Part shown: positions 1 through 5,476 of the stretch, piece after piece
Numbering within the stretch: position 1 is the stretch's first letter
Layout: each line of letters begins with the position of its first letter
Origin: Desulfobulbaceae bacterium UBA5123
Lineage (GTDB): Bacteria > Desulfobacterota > Desulfobulbia > Desulfobulbales > UBA5123
Direction: 5' to 3'
DNA: 5,476 nt
Assembly (NCBI GenBank): GCA_002415465.1
Contig: DHYT01000154.1
Location: 1 to 5,476 of the forward strand
Position numbers and translations under genes: made by a program
Notes under the pieces: generated by a model
Database searches by the model: none
Told to the model about the DNA's origin: nothing
The model's input: the letters and a program-made list of their open reading frames with translations, nothing else

Positions 1-2
1 TC

Positions 3-1376
3 CTCGATTTTTCCAAGATCGAGGCGGGCCACCTTTCCCTTGATCCGGCCCCCTTCAACCTGCAGGCGCTGCTGGATGAAACCTTGCGGACGCTGATCGT
101 TTCCGCCCAGGAAAAAGGGGTTGAGCTTTACTATCAGATCAATCGCGGGGTAACCGCCGAAGTCATCGGCGACGCGGGCCGCCTCCGTCAGATCCTCTGC
201 AATCTGATCGGCAACGCCATCAAATTCACCAACCATGGCGAGGTGCTGGTCGAGGTCGGTCACAAAAAGACGGATGACGACACAAACGTAACCCTGCAGT
301 TTGCGGTCCACGACACCGGCATCGGCATCCCCGTCGATATGCAGGAAAGCATCTTCCACGCCTTTTCCCAAGGCGACGGATCAACCACCCGCAAATATGG
401 CGGCACCGGCTTAGGGCTTGCCATCGCATCCGAACTCATCCAGTTGATGGATGGCGAAATCGGTGTCGACAGCACCCCCGGCGAGGGCAGCACCTTTTAT
501 TTCACCGTGCGCCTCAAGAAGCAACCGCACGCCGAAACGGCGCAATGCGTGCAGCTGCAAGACATGGGAGGGCTGAAAATCCTGCTGGCGAAACCAGACG
601 ACGGCGGCCGGGAATCCCTCTACGACATCTTGCGGCAATGGCTCCCCTCGGTAGCCACCGTCGATGACGGCCCGGCTCTCCGCAAGGCCCTGCAGGAAAA
701 GAAGATCGACGTCATCCTCCTCGACACCTCCCTTCCGGGCCTGGACGTCACCTCCCTCACGGGAAGCGCCGGTGGCGACAAAACGCCCCACACCGGCCTG
801 GTCCTCATGTACCAGACCGGCCATCCCGTTGCCGCGTCCACCCTCGACACCCAGGACATTGCCGCGAGCATTGAGCTCCCCACCAGCCCGGCGGACCTGC
901 TTACCGCCATCCACGAGGCCACCAAAAAGGCAAAAGCCGCCGAACCCAGGACAGACGAGGCAGTCGACCACGCCCTTACCCCTGACGGCACAGTGGCGAA
1001 ACGGATCCTGGTCGCGGAAGATGACTTTATCAACCGCACCCTGATCACCACCATCCTCGAGGGAGAAGGATGGCTGGTCACCGCCGTGGAAAACGGACGA
1101 CTGGCCTTGGAGCATCTGCACAAACAGGCCTACGACATGGTCCTGATGGATTTGCAGATGCCTCAAATGGATGGCTTTGCCGCCACCGCCGCCATCCGGC
1201 AGCGTGAACAGAATCTCGGGACGCATATCCCCATTATCGCCCTGACCGCGCACGCCCTCAAGGAAGACCGGGAAAGATGTCTCGCCGGCGGCATGGATGA
1301 TTATCTCTCAAAGCCCGTCGATTACGATACCCTGCTGGCGGTGCTTGGCAAATTCCTCCCCTCTGCCCGCGAATAG
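3..1376 (+). CDS. Hybrid sensor histidine kinase, C-terminal part (HATPase, degenerate receiver, receiver); 5' end outside window
   Basis: This is the tail of a membrane-linked or cytosolic hybrid histidine kinase that autophosphorylates and passes phosphate to a receiver. The reading frame is open from the window edge. The first residues, LDFSKIEAG, are the typical end of the HisKA dimerisation helix, so the phospho-accepting His and the sensor region lie upstream. The TTG at 84 is inside the gene and is not a start. The ATPase domain shows an N box (NLIGNAIKFT, 201-230), G1 box (DTGIGIP, 312-332) and G2 box (GGTGLGLAI, 399-425). A first receiver (about 575-930) keeps the Asp (codon 723-725, LLDTSLPG) but has lost the conserved Lys (IELPTSP in its place) and has an altered acidic pair. 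The second receiver (1002-1370) is complete: EDD at 1017-1025, phospho-Asp 1149-1151, Thr 1245-1247, Lys 1311-1313 in LSKPVD. No Hpt domain follows, so a separate phosphotransfer protein or direct use of the receiver is implied. Layout resembles BarA-like kinases; the signal and target are unknown. Confidence 0.95.
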   Translation, partial: LDFSKIEAGHLSLDPAPFNLQALLDETLRTLIVSAQEKGVELYYQINRGVTAEVIGDAGRLRQILCNLIGNAIKFTNHGEVLVEVGHKKTDDDTNVTLQFAVHDTGIGIPVDMQESIFHAFSQGDGSTTRKYGGTGLGLAIASELIQLMDGEIGVDSTPGEGSTFYFTVRLKKQPHAETAQCVQLQDMGGLKILLAKPDDGGRESLYDILRQWLPSVATVDDGPALRKALQEKKIDVILLDTSLPGLDVTSLTGSAGGDKTPHTGLVLMYQTGHPVAASTLDTQDIAASIELPTSPADLLTAIHEATKKAKAAEPRTDEAVDHALTPDGTVAKRILVAEDDFINRTLITTILEGEGWLVTAVENGRLALEHLHKQAYDMVLMDLQMPQMDGFAATAAIRQREQNLGTHIPIIALTAHALKEDRERCLAGGMDDYLSKPVDYDTLLAVLGKFLPSARE

Positions 1377-1439
1377 CGCCTTCCCTGCACAAACACGCCT
1401 GTGGCAATATCAAAAAATCCAATCAGGACAAAAAAGGTC

Positions 1440-1467
1440 TTGTAAATTCAGCAAGGGATGGTATTGT
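1440..1467 (+). promoter_or_regulatory. Possible sigma70 promoter with extended -10 for the cysteine-motif gene
   Basis: TTGTAA (1440-1445) is separated by 16 nt from TATTGT (1462-1467), and TGG directly before the -10 makes an extended -10 element. Transcription would start about 25 nt before the ATG at 1500. The 123-nt gap after the kinase gene is locally AT-richer than its flanks, which fits an independent promoter. No clear terminator for the kinase gene was seen in this gap, so read-through is also possible. Confidence 0.4.
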
Positions 1468-1499
1468 ATCTTTAAACCATTGCCAAAACGAGGTCCCCT

Positions 1500-1943
1500 A
1501 TGTGTATCGATGTTCGGAAAACATGCGAATGCGGCTCCCGCAACGTACAGTTTCATCTCCGCGACAACATCATGTCGCCGGAAACGATCTCCAGGGTCTT
1601 TTGCCCGTCCTGCCCAGGCGATTTGGCTTTCAATGATGAATCGATGCTGCAGGACAACGGGTGGGTCATCGAGTACGATATGATCCTGGCCCGATTCCTC
1701 GCCGCCGGGAGACTGGGCGTTTCCCCCATGGAGGTTACCCCGGCCATGCTCTTCGACCAGGGATATGCCTGTTGGCTTGAGATGTATCCCGGCGAAAAAG
1801 AGGCGATCACCGACGAAAAGGAACAGCTCCTGCGACTCCGCAAGGAAGACCAGACCCAATACCTCAAGGCCATCACCGCCTGGAATATCGAGCGCGTCAA
1901 CAAACTCAAGGCGGCCGGCTGGCGCAAGGCGCTGCGCGCCTGA
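1500..1943 (+). CDS. Conserved-looking hypothetical protein with CxC...CxxC putative zinc-binding motif
   Basis: I do not recognise a named family for this 147-residue protein. The start at 1500 is supported by an AGGT-type ribosome site (about 1488-1494) a few bases upstream. Near the N-terminus are C9 and C11 (CEC) and, 23 residues later, C35 and C38 (CPSC), a spacing that could bind one zinc like a zinc ribbon. C2 and C91 are extra cysteines. Residues 55-95 look mostly helical and non-polar. From about 99 to the end the sequence is rich in Lys, Glu and Arg and suggests a long amphipathic helix. There is no signal peptide or membrane segment, so a cytosolic place is likely. It stands alone, 123 nt after the kinase gene and 299 nt before the MutS-like gene, so context gives no clear role. 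A metal-binding or redox function is only inferred from the cysteines. Confidence 0.85.
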   Translation: MCIDVRKTCECGSRNVQFHLRDNIMSPETISRVFCPSCPGDLAFNDESMLQDNGWVIEYDMILARFLAAGRLGVSPMEVTPAMLFDQGYACWLEMYPGEKEAITDEKEQLLRLRKEDQTQYLKAITAWNIERVNKLKAAGWRKALRA

Positions 1944-1951
1944 CCCGAGCC

Positions 1952-2014
1952 CCCGGAGTCTTCGCGGCCTTTGCCACGGAAGCTCCGGGAGCCCCGGGGT
2001 TCTCTCCTTTTTTT
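1952..2014 (+). terminator. Candidate Rho-independent terminator after the cysteine-motif gene
   Basis: CCCGGAG (1952-1958) pairs perfectly with CTCCGGG (1983-1989). After a single bulged T the stem continues with CTTC (1960-1963) against GAAG (1979-1982), giving 11 pairs. A T7 run lies at 2008-2014. The gap between this stem and the T run is long (18 nt). A second, mutually exclusive hairpin around the CCGG loop at 1987-2004 (GGGAGCC with GGTTCTC, two G-U pairs) sits closer to the T run and may be the active form. It begins just 8 nt after the stop codon. Confidence 0.55.
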
Positions 2015-2242
2015 ACTGTTACACCACCATACTCCTTTTATACCCCTTCATTCACAAAAACGAATCGTTACCCCCTGCATACCCGGTGAGTGGCGATATC
2101 CCCCGGCAACCTGCGCTCTTGACAGTCAATCCACCAATGAGTATTAAACGCACTTTTTGCACACCCTGACGTCGCCCGTTGACGGCACGTTTTTTCATGC
2201 GTTTCAGCCTCAACGGCTGGCAACATTCGCGAGAGCACAGAG
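2015..2242 (+). other. Non-coding leader and promoter region of the MutS-like gene
   Basis: Apart from the terminator before it and the promoter inside it, this stretch contains no credible gene. The short open frames here lack ribosome sites and do not look coding. The stretch 2015-2075 is AT-richer and pyrimidine-rich. Downstream of the promoter are a small GC hairpin near 2172-2186 followed by T6 (2190-2195), and a hairpin CAGCC/GGCTG (2205-2209 with 2215-2219) that ends 11 nt before the GAGAG ribosome site at 2231-2235. These could modulate expression, but each stem is short. Confidence 0.5.
2119..2147 (+). promoter_or_regulatory. Strong sigma70-type promoter for the MutS-like gene
   Basis: A perfect -35 hexamer, TTGACA (2119-2124), is followed after an optimal 17-nt spacer by TATTAA (2142-2147), which matches the -10 consensus at four of six positions. 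The predicted start near 2154 gives a leader of about 88 nt before the ATG at 2243. This is the best promoter match in the window. Confidence 0.72.
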
Positions 2243-3853
2243 ATGTCCGACCTGATCAGCGACAAGATGATCATCGATCTGAACTACCGCAACAAGATCA
2301 TCGATGAACGCCGGCCGGCCGCTGCGGCGGTGGACAGCCATAAAATGTTCGCCCTGCTCACCGAGACCATTGCCGAGAAACGCACCCTGGAAATGGTTGA
2401 AATCCATGACCTGTACAAGGCCCTCAACCACACCCGCACCCATGTCGGCGCGGCGCGCCTTTTCCACTCGCTGGTCACCCCATCGGAATCGCTTGAACTG
2501 ATCCATGCCAAGCAGGAAGGCTTTCTTGAACTTGAAGCCAATGACCGGCTGCGCAATGCGGTGGCGGAGTATCTGGGCGTTTTCAGTGAAAGGGAAGCCG
2601 ATCTTTTCCGGTTTCTCAACGTCCACTACCATCCGCTGTTCCCTTACGGCGTCGTGAAACGCGCCGCAAAGGCAACCGATGTCATGCACCGCGCCGCCGC
2701 CGCCATCCCGCAACCGGAAACCATCTATCTCGATTCATTGCTGCGGCTGATCAAATCCTTCGGGGAATCCCCGGAAAGCCAACTGGTGCACAGGCCCACC
2801 TACCGAACCTGGGACGGCATCGTCACCCGCCAGGAAAAAAAATGGCATACCCCGGCGTTGCGATTCCGCCCGGGGCGTTTATCCGCCTGCAGCGTCGGAC
2901 CGGTCCTGCCCTGCCTGTTGACGGCCGGCGCCGGCTACGCCGGCCTGGTCAACGAGGCCGTGGCCCAGTATATTGCCCTGCTCACCGGCGGCGGCTTCTT
3001 CCTTGGCTCCAGCTACGGCGGGGTGGTCAAACCCCTCCTCGATTACGAAACCGCCCTCCTCCCCCTGCGCAATCGCCTTCTCGACTCCAGCCGCTTCGCC
3101 TCGGCCATCGAGGCGGTGGGCGGCCTTGACGTCCTGTTCTCTTTCGGCGAGTTCCGGCGCAGCTTTCCCCATCCCACCATCCTGCCGGAGCTCACCGACG
3201 GGGAACGGCACTACTTCGAGGCCACCGATCTCAAGAACCCGCTGCTGGCCAAGGAAGACCGAAACTATGTCGGCAACGACGTTTTTCTGAACGGCCAGGG
3301 GGTCACCTTCATCACCGGCCCCAACAGCGGCGGCAAGACCACCTACTGCAAAACCGTGGTCCAGAGCCAGATCCTCGGCCAGATCGGCGCGCCCATCGTC
3401 GCCACCAAGGCGCGGATGAACATCGCCACCCACATCGCCTACCAGGCCCCGGCCTTTGACTCCCTGAACGACCCGGAAGGCCGTTTCGGCACCGAACTGC
3501 GCACCACCCGCGACATCTTTTTCGCCACCACCCCCAAGAGCCTGGTCGTCCTCGATGAGATCGCCGAGGGCACCACCAGCCATGAACGGCTGAACCAGTC
3601 CGTCGCCATCCTGAACGGCCTCATGGCCAAGTGCAACTCCAACCTGCTGGTCACCCATTCCTTTGAACTGGCCGAAAAATTCCAGGCGGAGGGCAAGGGC
3701 CGCTTCATCCAGGTCGAATTCAAGGGCAACGCCCCCACCCACCGCCTTGTTCCCGGCATCTCCTGCGACAGCCATGCCGACCGGGTGGCGAGCAAGATCG
3801 GCTTCTCCCCCGACGACATCCTCAGCCACCTGAAGGAAAACGGCTACATCTAG
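2243..3853 (+). CDS. MutS-family ATPase (MutS-like, lacks mismatch-recognition domain; possible membrane segments)
   Basis: This 536-residue protein carries the MutS C-terminal ABC-type ATPase. Walker A is GPNSGGKTT (359-367, K365). Walker B is LVVLDEIAEGTT with D438 and E439. The switch His is H472 in THSFELAEKF, and RLVPGISCDSHADRVA near the end matches the conserved C-terminal MutS motif. Residues about 46-95 (LYKALNHTRTHVGAARLF onward) and about 285-330 (LDVLFSFGEF) look like the two halves of the MutS core/lever domain. The N-terminal mismatch-binding domain with its Phe-x-Glu is absent, and at 536 residues the protein is far shorter than true MutS (about 850). Between the core halves, residues 213-261 are strongly hydrophobic and Gly/Ala-rich, possibly one or two membrane helices, instead of the charged clamp domain. 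No MutS2 Smr domain is present. The ATG is preceded by a GAGAG ribosome site seven bases upstream. Mismatch repair is unlikely; the true substrate (branched DNA, or another role) is not known. Confidence 0.9.
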   Translation: MSDLISDKMIIDLNYRNKIIDERRPAAAAVDSHKMFALLTETIAEKRTLEMVEIHDLYKALNHTRTHVGAARLFHSLVTPSESLELIHAKQEGFLELEANDRLRNAVAEYLGVFSEREADLFRFLNVHYHPLFPYGVVKRAAKATDVMHRAAAAIPQPETIYLDSLLRLIKSFGESPESQLVHRPTYRTWDGIVTRQEKKWHTPALRFRPGRLSACSVGPVLPCLLTAGAGYAGLVNEAVAQYIALLTGGGFFLGSSYGGVVKPLLDYETALLPLRNRLLDSSRFASAIEAVGGLDVLFSFGEFRRSFPHPTILPELTDGERHYFEATDLKNPLLAKEDRNYVGNDVFLNGQGVTFITGPNSGGKTTYCKTVVQSQILGQIGAPIVATKARMNIATHIAYQAPAFDSLNDPEGRFGTELRTTRDIFFATTPKSLVVLDEIAEGTTSHERLNQSVAILNGLMAKCNSNLLVTHSFELAEKFQAEGKGRFIQVEFKGNAPTHRLVPGISCDSHADRVASKIGFSPDDILSHLKENGYI

Positions 3854-3870
3854 CCCGCTTGCCGCCAACC

Positions 3871-3887
3871 GGATGCCCGCCGCATCC
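3871..3887 (+). repeat. Inverted repeat after the MutS-like gene, possible weak terminator
   Basis: GGATGC (3871-3876) and GCATCC (3882-3887) form a perfect 6-bp stem with a five-base loop, 17 nt after the stop codon. No T run follows, only mixed pyrimidines, so it is more likely an RNA 3'-end hairpin or a Rho-assisted stop than a classic intrinsic terminator. Confidence 0.35.
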
Positions 3888-3925
3888 ACTTCCAGCTTTC
3901 CAGCCTGATCGACTAGCCGCCGATG

Positions 3926-3955
3926 TTGCACCGCCCCCCCCGATGCTGGTATGGT
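3926..3955 (+). promoter_or_regulatory. Candidate promoter of the ABHD14-like hydrolase, with C8 tract in the spacer
   Basis: TTGCAC (3926-3931) is 18 nt upstream of TATGGT (3950-3955), and TGG just before the -10 makes it an extended -10. Transcription would start about 3962, leaving a leader of about 38 nt. The spacer contains eight consecutive C bases (3934-3941). The match is moderate, but it is the only good one in the 146-nt gap. Confidence 0.45.
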
Positions 3956-3999
3956 AATGATGTTTTCATCGCACCACCCCAAGCAGACGGAGACCAAGC

Positions 4000-4599
4000 A
4001 TGCTCACCATCACAGAAAAGGAAATCCGCCTCGGCAAGGGAGCCGTTCACTGCCTCACCGGCGGCAATCGCGGCATGCGGGACATCCTGCTCCTGCACGG
4101 AATGAAGTTTTCCGCCGAAACCTGGCGAGACCTCAGGACCCTGCACGAGTTGGGGGAGGCCGGTTTTCACGCCGTCGCCCTCGACCTGCCTGGTTTCGGA
4201 AAATCCCCGGCCGCCGAGATGGACAACGCCAGCGTCCTGCGCGCCTTCATCCAGGCCGAGCAGCTGGACCGGCCTATCCTGCTCGGCCCCTCCATGGGCG
4301 GCAAGGTGGCGCTGGAGTTCGCCCTGGCGCATCCGAAGCTGGTGGGCGGCCTGATCCTGATCGGGGCGGTGGGCATCGAGGAGAACAAGGACCGCCTGGA
4401 AAAACTCAAGATGCCGACGCTGGTGGTCTGGGGCGGCAACGACACCATTTCCCCGCTTGCCGGCGGCAAACTCCTTGCCGGCCGGATTCCCAATGCCAAG
4501 CTGGTGATCATCGACGATGCGCCCCACCCCTGCTACCTCGACCAGCCCGAACGGTGGCATGGTGAACTGCTCGCCTTCCTGAAAAGTCACTTTCATTGA
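4000..4599 (+). CDS. Alpha/beta hydrolase, ABHD14/CIB-like
   Basis: This 199-residue cytosolic protein is a compact alpha/beta-hydrolase. The oxyanion region is LLLHGM (residues 30-35). The nucleophile is S98 in GPSMGG, a GxSxG elbow after a beta strand. The acid is probably D148 in WGGNDTISP and the base H176 in APHPCYLDQPERWH. The phrases KFSAETWRDL, VALDLPGFGKS and HPCYLDxPExWH closely resemble, from memory, animal ABHD14B (CIB), and the lack of a large lid insertion fits that small family. Human ABHD14B has been reported to remove acetyl groups from lysine using coenzyme A; whether bacterial relatives do so is not established, so an esterase or acyltransferase role is equally open. The start is supported by GGAG (3989-3992) seven bases upstream. 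It has its own promoter candidate and gaps of 146 and 211 nt on either side, so it appears to be a single-gene unit. Confidence 0.92.
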   Translation: MLTITEKEIRLGKGAVHCLTGGNRGMRDILLLHGMKFSAETWRDLRTLHELGEAGFHAVALDLPGFGKSPAAEMDNASVLRAFIQAEQLDRPILLGPSMGGKVALEFALAHPKLVGGLILIGAVGIEENKDRLEKLKMPTLVVWGGNDTISPLAGGKLLAGRIPNAKLVIIDDAPHPCYLDQPERWHGELLAFLKSHFH

Positions 4600-4604
4600 C
4601 TCTC

Positions 4605-4656
4605 GCGGGCAACCACAACCCGCAAAAACAGCCGCCAACAACCTCATTTGGCTGTT
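4605..4656. repeat. Pair of inverted repeats downstream of the hydrolase gene
   Basis: GCGGG (4605-4609) pairs with CCCGC (4619-4623), and AACAGCC (4627-4633) pairs perfectly with GGCTGTT (4650-4656). An alternative stem GCCAA/TTGGC (4634-4638 with 4648-4652) competes with the latter. On the plus strand no T run follows. On the minus strand the 7-bp stem is followed by T-rich sequence ending at 4624, like an intrinsic terminator for leftward transcription. These hairpins probably mark the transcript end of the hydrolase gene. Confidence 0.4.
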
Positions 4657-4683
4657 GCCTTATCCGATGCGGCCATTTATGAT
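4655..4683 (+). promoter_or_regulatory. Candidate sigma70 promoter of the rsfS-gpmI operon
   Basis: TTGCCT (4655-4660) lies 17 nt upstream of TATGAT (4678-4683), which matches the -10 consensus at five of six positions. The predicted start near 4690 gives a leader of about 120 nt before rsfS. A second, weaker pair is TTGATC (4764-4769) with CAATAA (4786-4791), spacer 16. The rest of the 4600-4810 gap shows no gene. Confidence 0.5.
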
Positions 4684-4810
4684 AGGCGCACGCAAAACAA
4701 GCACATGAAAGACGCCCGCCCTGTCGGCGCCGTCCGCCTCAACAGACCCCCTTTGCGCAGGTCTTGATCACCACCTAGCGTCGACCAATAACGGCCGACA
4801 TGGAGTATGC

Positions 4811-5203
4811 ATGAAAAAGGTTCAAAAAAGATTCACCGACAAGGACAGCATCGCCCTTGCCCGCATCATCGCCAACACCGCCATAGACAAGAAAGCGGAA
4901 GATCTGATCATCATGGATGTCCGCGGGCTGGCCGCCTTCACGGATTTCTTCGTTATCATGAGCGGCCGCTCCACCCGCCATGTGCAGTCATTGGCGGAAT
5001 CCATCGACAAGGAGGTCAGCAGCAAACGCCTTTCCTCCAGCAACACCGAGGGATTGCAGGAAGGACAATGGGTGCTGCTTGACTACAACGACGTGGTCGT
5101 ACACATCTTCTATGAGGAATCACGGAAATTTTACGACCTGGAAGGCCTGTGGCACGATGCGCCGCGCCTTGCCGTAACCGAAGAATCCGCCCAGGAAGCA
5201 TAA
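4811..5203 (+). CDS. rsfS: Ribosomal silencing factor RsfS (iojap/YbeB family)
   Basis: RsfS binds ribosomal protein L14 (uL14) on the large subunit and blocks joining with the small subunit, lowering translation in starvation or stationary phase. The 130-residue length is close to the usual 105-130. The family core is evident: DLIIMDVRGLAAFTDFFVI (residues 32-50), then SGRSTRHVQSLAESI, then EGLQEGQWVLLDYNDVVVHIF and the closing YDLEGLW. The short C-terminal tail after LW is variable in the family. The start at 4811 has GGAG (4802-4805) five bases upstream. The ATGs at 4800 and 4807 are out of frame. The stop lies one base before the gpmI start, so the two are co-transcribed and probably translationally coupled. 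In many bacteria nadD precedes rsfS; here it does not. Confidence 0.97.
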   Translation: MKKVQKRFTDKDSIALARIIANTAIDKKAEDLIIMDVRGLAAFTDFFVIMSGRSTRHVQSLAESIDKEVSSKRLSSSNTEGLQEGQWVLLDYNDVVVHIFYEESRKFYDLEGLWHDAPRLAVTEESAQEA

Positions 5204-5204
5204 C

Positions 5205-5476
5205 ATGCAAAGAAACAGGCCGCTCCTGCTGGCCATTCTCGACGGCTGGGGGGAGGGCGCACCCTCCGAAACCAACGCCGTTCACATGGCGCGCACCCCC
5301 AACATGGATCGCTGGCGGCAGACCTGCCCCTTCACCACCCTGACCGCCCACAACGGCGCGGTCGGCCTGCCGGAAGGGCAGATGGGCAACTCCGAGGTGG
5401 GGCATCTCAATCTCGGCTCCGGCCGGGTGGTGTATCAGGAATTCACCCGCGTCAGCCGCGCCATCAAGACCGGCTC
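5205..5476 (+). CDS. gpmI: 2,3-bisphosphoglycerate-independent phosphoglycerate mutase, N-terminal part (cut by window end)
   Basis: GpmI interconverts 3- and 2-phosphoglycerate in glycolysis and gluconeogenesis in the cytosol, using two manganese ions and a phosphoserine intermediate. Only the first 90 codons are in the window out of about 510 usual for the family. Visible are LLAILDGWG with the first metal-binding D13, the TPNMD segment (31-35) and GLPEGQMGNSEVGHLNLG, in which S63 is the catalytic serine that carries the phosphate. The ATG is one base after the rsfS stop, and AGGA (5193-5196) inside the rsfS 3' end serves as ribosome site, eight bases upstream. The reading frame is intact up to the edge. 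Assignment is very secure because this N-terminal motif set is specific to the family. Confidence 0.97.
   Translation, partial: MQRNRPLLLAILDGWGEGAPSETNAVHMARTPNMDRWRQTCPFTTLTAHNGAVGLPEGQMGNSEVGHLNLGSGRVVYQEFTRVSRAIKTG

Noticed and set aside
84..86. TTG as a start codon for the kinase gene
   Set aside because: The frame is open upstream to the window edge and encodes the conserved end of the HisKA helix (DFSKIEAG), so this codon is internal.
411..1253. Long minus-strand open frame of 280 codons opposite the kinase gene
   Set aside because: It lies wholly opposite a gene with clear ATPase and receiver motifs, and its translation is Gly/Val/Arg-rich with no recognisable domain. Such antisense frames are common in GC-rich DNA.
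1765..2169. Plus-strand open frame overlapping the end of the cysteine-motif gene and the following gap
   Set aside because: Its first half is an out-of-frame reading of the real gene, and its second half crosses the terminator and the strong promoter. It has no ribosome site.
2197..2307. Short upstream open frame overlapping the start of the MutS-like gene
   Set aside because: No ribosome site, and most of it is an out-of-frame reading of the MutS-like N-terminus; its product is polar and without pattern.
2923..2945. Perfect GC-only inverted repeat GGCCGGC/GCCGGCC inside the MutS-like gene
   Set aside because: It arises from repeated GCC and GGC codons for the Ala/Gly-rich stretch, so codon choice explains it without a separate role.
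2879..3997. Minus-strand open frame of 372 codons opposite the MutS-like gene
   Set aside because: It is the mirror of a well-supported ATPase gene. The translated product is Gly/Ala/Asp-rich and of low complexity, with no motif or ribosome site.
3913..4647. Minus-strand open frame of 244 codons opposite the hydrolase gene
   Set aside because: The plus strand encodes a complete hydrolase with catalytic triad and ribosome site; the antisense product has no family features.
4705..4767. Possible 20-residue leader peptide before rsfS
   Set aside because: It begins 15 nt after the predicted transcript start but has no ribosome site, no run of regulatory codons and no attenuator-like structure after it.

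Overview
The window is GC-rich, densely coding and entirely plus-stranded. It holds six protein genes, the first and last cut by the window edges. No tRNA, rRNA, CRISPR array, insertion sequence or prophage signal was seen. The adjacent rsfS and gpmI genes, a BarA-type hybrid kinase and a small cysteine-motif protein suggest a Gram-negative deltaproteobacterium of the Desulfobulbales/Desulfuromonadales kind. That placement is inferred from gene content and style, not from a marker gene.

Layout. (1) Positions 3-1376: the C-terminal part of a hybrid sensor histidine kinase with an ATPase domain, a degenerate receiver and a canonical receiver. (2) 1500-1943: a 147-residue protein of unknown function with a CxC...CxxC cysteine pattern, behind a possible extended -10 promoter and followed by a hairpin plus T7 terminator candidate. 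(3) 1944-2242: a non-coding stretch with that terminator, a near-consensus sigma70 promoter and a leader of about 90 nt containing small hairpins. (4) 2243-3853: a 536-residue MutS-family ATPase with no mismatch-recognition domain and a hydrophobic stretch where the DNA clamp would be expected. (5) 4000-4599: a small alpha/beta hydrolase resembling ABHD14/CIB proteins, behind a promoter candidate whose spacer contains a C8 tract. (6) 4811-5203 rsfS, then gpmI from 5205 and running off the window, one base apart and probably co-transcribed.

Functionally this looks like several independent transcription units. Every gap upstream of gpmI exceeds 120 nt, and a plausible promoter can be found before each of genes 2, 4, 5 and 6. 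The rsfS-gpmI pair joins a ribosome-silencing factor to a glycolytic enzyme, a housekeeping arrangement. The MutS-like ATPase and the ABHD14-like hydrolase are the least understood parts. I found no convincing evidence of a multi-gene novel system. The best leads are the architecture of the MutS-like protein, the C8 tract inside the hydrolase promoter and the leader of the MutS-like gene.
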